Shown one piece after another: positions 1 to 6,600 of a stretch of DNA of 24,892 bases (its first letter is position 1; each line of letters opens with the position of its first letter). The position numbers and the translations under genes were made by a program. Location: the NCBI GenBank assembly GCA_902496945.1, contig CABVDE010000029.1:1-24892 (forward strand). The letters are read 5' to 3'. Below the pieces are notes generated by a model. It saw only the letters and a program-made list of their open reading frames with translations, was not told the DNA's origin and ran no database searches. Origin of the DNA: an uncultured Collinsella sp. (GTDB lineage Bacteria; Actinomycetota; Coriobacteriia; Coriobacteriales; Coriobacteriaceae).

Positions 1-91
1 CAGGCGGGTGCGGGGAGGTTACCGCGACCCGCACGATTCGCTACTCTCGGATATAAAAATAGGGCAGAGTCGCTTGCGCAAGTCCGCCCCT

Positions 92-108
92 AAAACCGTG
101 AAGGTTTT
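92..108 (-). terminator. Weak hairpin after the Abi gene
   Basis: A 6-bp inverted repeat (AAAACC / GGTTTT, 5-nt loop) lies 13 bases beyond the Abi stop codon on the minus strand. Read in that direction the right arm supplies a short T run. The stem is short, so this is at best a weak terminator. Bases 1-90 show no gene; they include a TGCGGG / CCCGCA inverted repeat at about 9-33 of unknown meaning. Confidence 0.3.
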
Positions 109-120
109 GCTATCTGCAGG

Positions 121-1083
121 CTATTCTACCAACCCGAGCGATTCTGTCAACCTGCGAAGGAACTCGAGCGCGGAGCGAGCTGCGGCGTCGGGCCCCTTGT
201 CGGGCAGCGCCTCGGTTTCGCCGTCGGCCCTGGCGAACATCTCGGCGAGCTCGGATGCGGCGCGCGAGCGCGAGGAGCCCTCGGGTACCAAGCCGGAGTG
301 CGCCACGAGCACGGTCGCGACCTCCTGCATGGCCGTATTCCCCATCCACTTCCTCCTGGTCGCCTTGGGAATCCCCACGGCGGCGACCCTTCGGGAGACG
401 CCGCTGGACGCCGAGCCCCGGGCGGCGCCCCTCTCGGCGAAGCAGTTGATCAGGCACGAGCCGTGCGCGGCGCAGTTGCGGACGGACTTCACGCGCTTGA
501 GGTCGTAGTGGGAGGCCTCGAGGCGCCTGTCGCCCCATCGCCTGGCGCAGAAGCGCACGAAGTCGATGAGGGTGCCGAACGAGGTGAGCTCAAGGAAGGC
601 CCAGGCAGGCATGTCGCCGGAGTACTTCGCGTAGAGGCTCGAGCTGTAGGGGCTGCGGCCGCTCATCTTGAGCTCGCGCAGGCGGTACTCCCTGTTTGCA
701 GTGGTAAGCGATGCCATGTAGTCGGCCACGATGGCGTAGCCGTCCTCTCCACGGTCCTCCATCTCGCGAAGCAGTGTCACCTTCTGGAAATGCTCGATGT
801 CGAGCGTCATGCCGAGCAGGGCGTGGCGCAGCTCCTGGTCGAGCGCCGCGAGCAGGCGCAGCTGGCCGAAGTCGAGGTCTACGTAGCGGCCGTCGCGCGG
901 GCCTCCCTCGTATTTCGAGAAGAGTTTGCGGTAGGATGCGAGCTTGAAGAAGTTGCACTTGTCGCGCAGGTAGTCCGCGGCCTCTTCCTCGGAACACAGC
1001 TCGAAGGCTACGCCCTTCTGCTTGAGGTGCTCTATCTGCTGCTCGATCGTGAGGATCGGCTTCCTATCGTGGGGTTCGGCCAT
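121..1083 (-). CDS. Abi family protein (Abi_2 / AbiD-AbiF type, HEPN RNase-like)
   Basis: This 320-residue protein resembles the Abi_2 family of phage abortive-infection proteins. Visible hallmarks are an N-terminal segment with a YRKLF motif at about residues 51-55, a central PAWAFLELTSFG motif at about 159-170, and RNCAAH at 202-207. The last fits the R-N-x3-H active site of HEPN ribonucleases. Family knowledge: these proteins are thought to act as RNases that stop growth of infected cells, often with no separate antitoxin. The ATG at 1083 has a GGAG seven bases upstream. About 110 residues follow the HEPN motif; they are Arg/Ala-rich and not recognised, so the tail may be variable or partly degraded. 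It stands alone on the minus strand, next to a toxin-antitoxin cassette, which fits a defence island. The family call is fairly secure; the defence role is inferred. Confidence 0.8.
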   Translation of the reverse strand: MAEPHDRKPILTIEQQIEHLKQKGVAFELCSEEEAADYLRDKCNFFKLASYRKLFSKYEGGPRDGRYVDLDFGQLRLLAALDQELRHALLGMTLDIEHFQKVTLLREMEDRGEDGYAIVADYMASLTTANREYRLRELKMSGRSPYSSSLYAKYSGDMPAWAFLELTSFGTLIDFVRFCARRWGDRRLEASHYDLKRVKSVRNCAAHGSCLINCFAERGAARGSASSGVSRRVAAVGIPKATRRKWMGNTAMQEVATVLVAHSGLVPEGSSRSRAASELAEMFARADGETEALPDKGPDAAARSALEFLRRLTESLGLVE

Positions 1084-1374
1084 GCTCGGTCTCCTGTCAT
1101 AAAAAGTATTGCCTATTTTACCAGCATGTTCTCGACATTCGATGGAGGCCTCACCGTCGACTCATGGGCAAGCCGCCTGAGACAACTCCCTTTGACCGCC
1201 GATGGCGAAGACCTGTGAGCTGGGGTTTTGCGCACGATGCGCAAGCCACCCGCGCTGATTCACTTACGATTGCAGTTGGCGGCTTGCAAGCTAAAGGGAG
1301 GCTGAGTTTCAAAACGGGCGTTTTCGGCGCTATCGAGCCTCCAAAGGCGGCCAATCGCGGCCTTTGGGACAAAA

Positions 1375-1394
1375 AAACTCAACCCACTGAGTTT
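1375..1394 (-). terminator. AT-rich hairpin with T run
   Basis: A 7-bp perfect inverted repeat (AAACTCA / TGAGTTT) with a 6-nt loop. On the minus strand it is followed directly by more T residues, as in an intrinsic terminator. No gene on that strand is clearly served by it, so its role is uncertain. Confidence 0.4.
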
Positions 1395-1646
1395 GAAAAA
1401 AAGTTTTTGAAGTTGTCCCGGCTTTTGTCCCCGAGGCCGACGAAGCACGACATGGCGTTACCTGGCGGCACTCGATTCGAGACGGCACCGAAAACTGGAT
1501 GCAACTGAAATGACGGGACGGCAGAACCGAAGCCATCGAGTGGGAGTAGCGGGAACTGGCTTCTGAACTCGCGTTTCAGTACCGCCGAGTACCTCCTGGT
1601 GTTGTTTTGGCATCGCCGCTGAGCAAAGCCACCAGCGAAATAGTGG

Positions 1647-1688
1647 GAATAAAAGCCCTCGAACCCTCTGGTCCGAGGGCTTTTATTC
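1647..1688. terminator. Strong bidirectional hairpin, 15-bp stem
   Basis: A perfect 15-bp inverted repeat (1647-1661 and 1674-1688, 12-nt loop) has a GC-rich core (GCCCTCG / CGAGGGC) flanked by A and T runs, so it would form a terminator on either strand. No confident gene ends at it. It may be a relic of a lost gene or may insulate the Abi gene from the neighbouring cassette. Confidence 0.7.
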
Positions 1689-1714
1689 TGCACGTCTACC
1701 TGGGAAACGGCTCA

Positions 1715-2042
1715 ATTATTCCCGCATGTTCCTACTGAGCGGCACAGCGGGGTGCCCGGAGGTACGGGAATAATCGGGTCCTGCGGGAATAATTCACAAT
1801 TCGGGTCCCCCGAGGAGTGATTTCGAGCGGGTGAAACTAAGTTGAAACTGCGAGGCGGATTCAAGCCCTCGTTAATCGCATTTACCCAGGTCGACAAACG
1901 GGAATATAAAACGCGAAAATCGGTTTCCGCAGTTTCGACAATCCCGAATGCCGCCGAATGACGCCGCGTATCTTGCTGTGCTCGAGCGTTCAACTATTCC
2001 CCGAACAGGGCTTCTGGGGCGCCGATTCCATGCGGGAATAAT
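1715..2042. repeat. MITE-like segment bounded by 14-bp inverted repeats
   Basis: ATTATTCCCGCATG at 1715-1728 and its exact reverse complement at 2029-2042 bound a 328-bp non-coding segment. Two further copies of the core CGGGAATAAT lie inside at 1765-1774 and 1784-1793, and a looser copy (TGGGAATAA) is at 1645. Terminal inverted repeats around a short non-coding segment are typical of miniature transposable elements. No target-site duplication is seen, so the element class is unproven. The repeated core could also be a protein-binding site. Confidence 0.45.
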
Positions 2043-2043
2043 G

Positions 2044-2073
2044 GGACAGCCTCCGAAAGATCGGAGGCTGTCC
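2044..2073 (-). terminator. 13-bp-stem hairpin downstream of the XRE gene
   Basis: A perfect 13-bp stem (GGACAGCCTCCGA / TCGGAGGCTGTCC) with a 4-nt loop ends 16 bases after the XRE stop codon on the minus strand. There is no strong T run, but the position fits transcript termination or 3'-end protection. Confidence 0.5.
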
Positions 2074-2089
2074 GTAAGGAAACGTCAAT

Positions 2090-2518
2090 TTATCTTGTGA
2101 GATATTCAATAGAGGCCTTCCAATCGGCGTAAGCGGCCTCGTCGACTTCGCCGCGCTCGAGCTCGGCGCGCTTTTCCGCCCAGGACTTGATCGACTGCGC
2201 GAGCTTGGGGGCATGCGGCGCCTTGGGGTCGACCGCCAGGCTCATGCCGTCCTCGCTGGCCACAAGGCCGTAGCCCTCCTCCAGCTGTAACAGTAGGGCC
2301 ATGAGATCGCGCGACGTCTCGACTCCGTAGTCCTTGAGTGCGCCCACGGAGATCTCGGGTGCTTTCGCGATCTTCTCCAGCAATTCGGGCTTCACCGCGC
2401 GGATGCCGCTCTCGTAGTGCCTGATCGCGCCCTTGGTGAGTCCCACCGCATCGGCGAGCTGGGCCTGCGTCAGCCCCTTCGCCTTGCGGTGCCGCCGAAT
2501 GTTGTCGCCTGTCGCCAT
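2090..2518 (-). CDS. XRE-family helix-turn-helix regulator of the toxin-antitoxin cassette
   Basis: A 142-residue protein with an N-terminal Cro/C1-type helix-turn-helix at about residues 6-60: the RKAKGLTQAQLADAVGLTKG segment followed by AIRHYESG. The C-terminal half is charged and not recognised. The start at 2518 is chosen because AGGAGGG lies six bases upstream; the in-frame ATG at 2623 would add an unrelated hydrophobic stretch read from the promoter region. The gene is transcribed away from the DUF6088/AbiEii pair, with a 30-bp near-palindrome at 2593-2622 between them. It may therefore repress one or both directions, possibly as a third cassette component. That role is inferred from position only. 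Confidence 0.8.
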   Translation of the reverse strand: MATGDNIRRHRKAKGLTQAQLADAVGLTKGAIRHYESGIRAVKPELLEKIAKAPEISVGALKDYGVETSRDLMALLLQLEEGYGLVASEDGMSLAVDPKAPHAPKLAQSIKSWAEKRAELERGEVDEAAYADWKASIEYLTR

Positions 2519-2592
2519 GTGCCCTCCTGTAGATCTCATCGCCGACTTTTGCAGGCGCGATGTGTGGGCGACCAAGGCAATCAGAGGCAATA

Positions 2593-2622
2593 TGATGAAA
2601 AAAGTATATACTATTTTCATCA
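2593..2622. promoter_or_regulatory. 30-bp near-palindromic operator with -10 box
   Basis: TGATGAAAA on the left and TTTTCATCA on the right flank a central AGTATATACT palindrome; only one symmetric pair out of 15 mismatches. The centre contains TATACT (2607-2612), a good -10 box for the plus-strand DUF6088 gene, though no clear -35 is seen. The site sits in the divergent gap between the XRE gene and the antitoxin, just before the AAGGAGG ribosome site. It is a strong candidate binding site for the XRE protein or for the winged-helix antitoxin. Confidence 0.7.
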
Positions 2623-2637
2623 AAAAGGAGGAACGCT

Positions 2638-3255
2638 ATGACAGAGGCAGAGGCCATCGCTGAGCGCATAGAGAGCCTCGGCGCCGGCAGGGCCTTCACG
2701 GCCGCCGACTTCTCCGACGTCGCAGGCCGACGCAACGCCGCCAACGCGCTCGGGCGCCTGCATGCAAAGGGAGGGATTGCCCGCGCCATCCGCGGCGTCT
2801 ACTACGCGCCGGAGCGCAGCGCGCTCATGGGCACCGAGGTGCCGGCCAGCGCCGACGAGGTCGTGCGCGCCGTCGCCCGTGCCAACAAGTGGATCGTCGC
2901 ACCGTCCGGCGACGCGGCGCTCAATGCGCTGGGCCTCGACACGCAGGTGCCCGCGAAGCTCGTCTACGTCAGCAGCGGCCCGTACAAGCGCTACGAGTAC
3001 GGGCCGTACGATATCGAGCTCCGGCACCGCGCCAACCGCGACCTGCTCGACTGCTCGCAGATCACCTGCACCATCGTGCAGGCCCTCAAGGCGCTCGGGC
3101 GCGAGAACGTGGGCGACGAGGAAATCGGAACGCTCGCGCGCAACCTCACGGAAGGGCAGGCCGGCGCGTTCCTGGAAGAGTCGGCGGGGCTCACCTCCTG
3201 GGTCGCCGAGGCCGCGAAGAAGATATGGGAGGCGAAGCATGGACAGGATCGCTAG
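2638..3255 (+). CDS. DUF6088 / AbiEi-like antitoxin (type IV toxin-antitoxin)
   Basis: This 205-residue protein matches the DUF6088 / AbiEi-like antitoxin group. It has an N-terminal winged-helix-like region (about residues 1-60: ALGRLHAKGGIARAIRGVYY), followed by a domain with WIVAPSGDAALNALGL at about 85-100 and a polar KRYEYGPYDIELRHR stretch. In type IV systems the antitoxin counters an AbiEii nucleotidyltransferase without binding it tightly, and its winged helix often represses its own promoter. AGGAGG lies five bases before the ATG. The 3' end overlaps the toxin start by 17 bases, so the two are translationally coupled. The near-palindrome just upstream is a likely autoregulatory site. 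Confidence 0.8.
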   Translation: MTEAEAIAERIESLGAGRAFTAADFSDVAGRRNAANALGRLHAKGGIARAIRGVYYAPERSALMGTEVPASADEVVRAVARANKWIVAPSGDAALNALGLDTQVPAKLVYVSSGPYKRYEYGPYDIELRHRANRDLLDCSQITCTIVQALKALGRENVGDEEIGTLARNLTEGQAGAFLEESAGLTSWVAEAAKKIWEAKHGQDR

Positions 3256-4235
3256 GGCCTCGGCCGACGAGCGCAGGCTGGTCTTCGAGGCCGCCGCGCA
3301 GAGGATGGCGCTTGCGCCGGCCGTCGTCGAGAAGGACTTCTGGGTGTGCTACACCTTGGACCACCTTTTCCACAGAAGCGGCTTCGCCGAGTCCATGGTG
3401 TTCAAGGGCGGTACGAGCCTGTCGAAGGCCTTCGGGCTCATCGAGCGCTTCTCGGAGGACATCGACCTCATACTCGATCGGCGACTCCTGGGCTACGGCG
3501 AGGACGAACCGTGGGAGCCGCGCAGCAACTCGGCGCAGGAGCGGTTCAGGGCCGACAGCATCGAGCGCGCGAACGCGTTCCTGGCCGACGCCTCCGTCCC
3601 GAAGCTCAGGGCTACGCTCTCCGAGTCCCTCGGCACCGAAGTATCCGTTAGGTGCGGGGCCGAGGAGGAGATCGTGTACTTCGACTGCCCGCGCTCCTAC
3701 GAGTCGGCGGGCACGCTCGACACCATCAAGCCGGAGATAGGGCCCATGGCGGCATGGTCGCCCTCCGAGGAGGCGGCGATAACCCCGTACGCGACGGCCG
3801 TGGTTCCGTTCGGGCCCGAGCTGTCGACCACGGTGCGCACCGCGAGTCCCGAGCGCACGTTCTGGGAGAAGGCCACCATCCTGCACCAGGAGGCCAACAG
3901 GCCCGAGGGCAAGGCCATGCCCAGGCGCTACTCCCGCCATTACTACGACATGTACCGCCTCGGCCACTCGTTCGTGCTCGGCCGCGCCGTAGCGCAGCCC
4001 GGCCTCCTCGAACAGGTCGTCAGGTTCAGAAGAGAAGTTCTACCGCACGCCGTGGCCCAAGCTGGCCGACGCGAGGCCCGGCACACTCAGGCTCGCCCCT
4101 CCAAAGGACAGGCTCGACGAGCTGGCGGCCGATTACGCCTCGATGAGGCCGATGCTGTTCGGCGGCTACCCGAGCATCGATGAGATAGTCGCCTACATGG
4201 TGGAGCTCGAGGAGACCATCAACGGGCTAAGCTGA
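3239..4235 (+). pseudogene. AbiEii/AbiGii nucleotidyltransferase toxin, frameshifted near its 3' end
   Basis: The protein starts at the ATG at 3239, inside the antitoxin gene. It carries the family's nucleotidyltransferase signature: KGGTSLSK at residues 56-63 and SEDIDL at 72-77, with Asp74/Asp76 as likely metal ligands, then WEKATILHQEA and RHYYDMYRL. After VVRFR the original frame turns into unrelated Arg-rich sequence ending at 4183. A one-base shift near 4031 (AGAAGAGAAG) restores a typical C-terminus: FYRTPWPKLADARPGTLRL, then DYASMRPMLFGGYPS and an acidic tail ending in TGA at 4233-4235. The whole gene would encode about 331 residues. Either a real single-base insertion inactivates the toxin's C-terminus or it is a sequencing error. 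All catalytic motifs lie before the shift, so a shortened product might keep some activity. Confidence 0.75.
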
Positions 4236-4249
4236 GCAAGGGCGTCCCA

Positions 4250-4310
4250 ATTCCGGGCGCCTGCCGGAATCGAAGAGGCGGAGCGGGCGACGCGACGGCT
4301 TTTCCGCCTC
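4250..4310. terminator. Hairpins between convergent genes
   Basis: Two inverted repeats lie between the AbiEii stop and the convergent methyltransferase stop: ATTCCGG / CCGGAAT (4250-4270, perfect 7 bp) and GAGGCGGA / TCCGCCTC (4275-4310, with a long inner loop). T runs are poor. They plausibly end transcription from one or both sides. Confidence 0.35.
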
Positions 4311-4322
4311 GGTACGGCCCTT

Positions 4323-4919
4323 CTATATCCTCATACACCATGCGTTCAGCCACTTCTCGTCTGCGCGGCCGGGACGTACGTCGGACGTGACGTCGACGCG
4401 GTCGACGGTCAGGTCCTCGACCTCGTCGATGAGGCGGCGGAAGGACTGCTCGGTCATATCGGTGAACCAGCGGCCGTTGCGCATGCCGTCATGGTCGCCG
4501 AGCTTGAAGCTGAGGTAGAAGCAGCCTCCCGGCCTGAGCGCGGCAGCATATTTGGCAATGAGTGCGGGCAGCTCCGCTGCCGGTACATGAAGCAAGCTGC
4601 TGCAGGCCCAGATTCCGTCGTATACACGCTTGGGCTCGAAATCGGTGAATGTAGCATGCTCAACCCTCATTCCGGTGAGCTCGCTTGCGGCCTTGGCCAT
4701 CTCGGCACTGCCGTCGACCGCGTCGACCGCGAAGCCCGCCTTGAGAAACGCCAGAGAGTCGCGCCCGCTGCCGCAGCCCAGGTCCAGGATGCGGCCGCCC
4801 TCGGGAAGCATGTCCGCAAACGCCTTCTGCAGCGCGCCGAACTCGACGTTCGCCGTGTCCGCTATGAACTTCTTCGCGTTGCCATCGTAGTAGCCGATGG
4901 TCTCTTCCGTGGCGGTCAT
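4323..4919 (-). CDS. Class I SAM-dependent methyltransferase, partner of the HNH gene
   Basis: A 198-residue Rossmann methyltransferase. Motif I is ILDLGCGSGRDS at residues 44-55, the acidic residue after strand 2 is Asp70 (DAVDGS), and a motif IV-like WACSSLLHVP follows at about 108-117, then LRPGGCFYLSFK typical of the methyltransferase 11/25 group. There is no target-recognition domain and no DPPY/NPPY motif, so a DNA methyltransferase role is not shown; a small-molecule, protein or RNA substrate is equally possible. GGAAGGAAG precedes the ATG. It begins 11 bases after the HNH stop and is therefore probably co-transcribed with it. It is intact, although its upstream partner is truncated and may have lost the original promoter. 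Confidence 0.8.
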   Translation of the reverse strand: MTATEETIGYYDGNAKKFIADTANVEFGALQKAFADMLPEGGRILDLGCGSGRDSLAFLKAGFAVDAVDGSAEMAKAASELTGMRVEHATFTDFEPKRVYDGIWACSSLLHVPAAELPALIAKYAAALRPGGCFYLSFKLGDHDGMRNGRWFTDMTEQSFRRLIDEVEDLTVDRVDVTSDVRPGRADEKWLNAWCMRI

Positions 4920-4930
4920 GCTCTTCCTTC

Positions 4931-5846
4931 CTAGAACGCGGGCGCTTCGCGCTCCTCCGTCTTCCAGCGCTCGCCTGGCAAAAGGTCCGTTGCGATTCTA
5001 TCAACCTTCTTCAGGTATTCCCAGCGCGCCTGCGGCGTCTCCCCGGTCTGGGCGATGAGCGTCTCGCGCAGAGGGTGGTGGCTGCCGATGAGGTACTCGT
5101 TGCGGCGGTTGAGCCGGCGTAGATATTCGGTCGCCGGGATGCGGGCGAACTTGCCGCCCTCGCCGCGGTTGCAGTCGGGGCACGCCAACACCAGGTTCCA
5201 CACGCCGTCCCAGTTGATCCCGGGCACCTGGGACGACAGGGCGTGCGGGAAGAAGTGGTCGACGTCGCAGAGACCCGGTTTGGCGTGCTCGAGTAGGACG
5301 AGGCCTCCCTCCGTGCGCACGGTCCCGTCGGCGGCGTCGATGGGCACGTAGCAATAGAAGCAATGGCCCTTCTGGTAGCCGTTGAGCGACCCGCGGGCGG
5401 AGGTCACGTCCTTTCGCCGCGTGCCGGACTCGGCAACGAACGCCCGGCCGAGCTCGTCATACGAAATCCGCAGCAAGCTCGAGGAGATGCCCTGCTCCCA
5501 GGCCGTTTCGAGGAGGTTCCAGCGCGACTCCGTCTCCTGGACGATGTTATCGGCCTCGTCGGAGTTGGCGAGCTTGAACACCTCGTCGGTGAGTATGAGG
5601 CGCTTGCTCCCCCTGGCGAAGTCCTTCTCGAAGAACTTTACCGGCACGTCGCCCTGGTTGACGACGTGGAACGCGTCGAGGACGTTGTTGAAGCCGAGCT
5701 GCACGGCCGTGGCTATGAGCGCGTCATGCGTGACCTCGCCGTTGTTGAAGCCTGAGCAAGCGTCGATGAACTTGCTCGACCGGCTGGTGCTCTGCTTCGG
5801 CGAATGGGCCAAGTGCTCGCAGAGGTGGCGGGTGTAGGGGTCTGGG
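4931..5846 (-). pseudogene. HNH endonuclease, 5'-truncated by an IS remnant
   Basis: About 300 residues of an HNH nuclease remain. The nuclease core is complete: CFYC, then CDVDHFFPHALSS with the Asp-His pair, then WNLVLACPDCNRGEGGK, giving a Cys4 zinc-binding HNH fold. The N-terminal side begins abruptly at PDPYTRHLCEHLAHSPK. Upstream of about 5846 the same frame runs through transposon DNA and reads as Arg/Ser/Pro-rich nonsense up to 6058. The natural start codon and promoter are therefore missing. Expression, if any, would depend on a start and promoter within the remnant. The intact core and the adjacent methyltransferase suggest a former two-gene modification/nuclease or other defence unit. 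Confidence 0.7.
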
Positions 5847-6005
5847 GACTGCGGACGATTTCTTGGACCGTTACGCGGCCCTTCCCATCGTGGCGCGGAA
5901 CTCAGCCGGCGTGCGGGCGCCGAGCGCATCGCTGCACCTCTCCGTATTGTAGCGGCCGATCCAGCCTCCGAGCTCCCCGATGAAGCGGGCGGGGTCCACA
6001 TGCCG
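5841..6005 (-). mobile_element. IS3-family element remnant (3' end of transposase orfB)
   Basis: The minus-strand frame ending at the TAA at 5871 reads VDPARFIGELGGWIGRYNTE, then RCSDALGARTPAEFRATMG. This is the characteristic C-terminus of IS3-type integrase-core transposases (WYNxxRxxxxLGxxSPxEYR). The 30 bases after the stop (GGGACTGCGGACGATTTC and following) look like an IS3 terminal inverted repeat. Resemblance to a transposase ends near 6005, so only the last 45 or so residues and one end of the element survive. It abuts the truncated HNH gene and probably caused that truncation. Confidence 0.7.
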
Positions 6006-6260
6006 AAGGGGCGCCAGGCGGAGACGCACGCCGCGATGGAGCCCTGGCGGCGCACCAAACGGGGGCTCTCCGACTACGTGAGGAGCGAGGGAAAGGCGCA
6101 GGCCGGCCCCGACGGGCGCATCACGAAGGCCGCGAGGCTCGTGGTCGACTTCCTCGAGAACCCGCCCGAGCGCCCGAGCGCGACAGACCTCTCGCTGATG
6201 CGCGAGATGGCGCTCATGACCGCGCCGCACGCAGATGCGGGCATCGATGCCCGAAAGCGC
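6000..6260 (+). other. Unrecognised coding-like fragment
   Basis: An open plus-strand frame beginning at the ATG at 6000 reads RTKRGLSDYVRSEGKAQAG, then a stretch with ARLVVDFLENPPERPSATDL and MREMALMTA. Its composition is protein-like, unlike the Arg/Pro-rich reading of the opposite strand. No ribosome site is seen. It lies between the transposase remnant and the Crp remnant and runs in frame into the latter, so it is probably a piece of a gene cut at both ends. I do not recognise the family. Confidence 0.35.
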
Positions 6261-6263
6261 CAC

Positions 6264-6425
6264 AGAAGGCCTCGGGCCCGAAATCCAGCAAGCTACCTCA
6301 GCGTCAACCGCAGCGCGTTGTCGAACGAGCTGTCGAAGTTGCGCAAAGAAGGCATCATCGACTATGAAGGCCGCACGTACCGGCTCCTGTCGCGCGCAGG
6401 CAATTTCCTGTCACATTGCGGCTAA
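6264..6425 (+). pseudogene. Crp/Fnr-family regulator, C-terminal helix-turn-helix remnant
   Basis: The frame contains SYLSVNRSALSNELSKLRKE and then GIIDYEGRTYRLL (about 6288-6387). This is the recognition-helix region and wing of Crp/Fnr regulators, whose usual form is LADYLxVxRSALSRELxxL. The cyclic-nucleotide-binding domain and most of the protein are missing upstream. It ends with a natural stop at 6423-6425. It is a 3' relic, probably left by the same rearrangement that removed the IS and HNH ends. Confidence 0.65.
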
Positions 6426-6456
6426 ATTGGATGACCTTCCGCATATCGCGAATTTC

Positions 6457-6485
6457 TTGCTCGCAATCCTCGGGCGCGTTATACT
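6457..6485 (+). promoter_or_regulatory. Promoter of the pab operon
   Basis: TTGCTC (6457-6462) and TATACT (6480-6485) are separated by exactly 17 bases, close to the sigma-70 consensus. Transcription would begin near 6492, giving a leader of about 110 bases before pabA that includes the hairpin at 6524-6571. Confidence 0.65.
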
Positions 6486-6523
6486 ACGCGACACAAGGTG
6501 TGCCCTGCACGGGAAAATGTAGG

Positions 6524-6571
6524 AAGACTGCCGAAGCCAGCCATAACAGGCTTGCCTCGACAGTCTTTTTT
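6524..6571 (+). terminator. Leader hairpin with T run before pabA (attenuator candidate)
   Basis: The arms 6524-6542 and 6549-6567 pair over 19 positions with three mismatches; the outer seven pairs (AAGACTG / CAGTCTT) are perfect. Six T residues follow (6566-6571). It lies between the promoter at 6457-6485 and the pabA start, so it would end transcription before the operon unless disrupted. It could instead be the old terminator of the Crp gene, but a promoter lies between the two. Confidence 0.6.
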
Positions 6572-6600
6572 GCTTCAAATACGTTGGGATGGGCGGATTC

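Larger units (their letters stand above)
1084..2089. other. Gene-free kilobase with hairpins and repeats
   Basis: No convincing gene is seen in this 1-kb stretch. Short open frames exist on both strands, but they lack ribosome sites, recognisable motifs or family resemblance. The minus-strand side next to 1083 must carry the Abi promoter; a possible -10 (TAAAAT on the minus strand, 1115-1120) is visible without a good -35. The rest holds an AT-rich hairpin, a 15-bp-stem terminator, a segment bounded by a 14-bp inverted repeat and a 13-bp-stem hairpin, each listed separately. Confidence 0.6.

Noticed and set aside
298..1218. A 306-codon plus-strand frame opposite the Abi gene
   Set aside because: The minus strand carries the recognisable Abi_2/HEPN protein with a good ribosome site; the plus frame has no motif or start signal.
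1379..1993. Two short minus-strand frames with weakly similar segments (QNNTRRYSAV and QQDTRRHSAA)
   Set aside because: The similarity is short, no ribosome sites are present, and the frames pass through hairpins and inverted repeats; they are more likely repeated non-coding DNA.
6486..6600. Possible T-box or tetrahydrofolate riboswitch before pabA
   Set aside because: The leader is too short for a T-box and lacks its conserved specifier and antiterminator bulge; the tetrahydrofolate aptamer core was not found. Only a terminator-like hairpin is supported.
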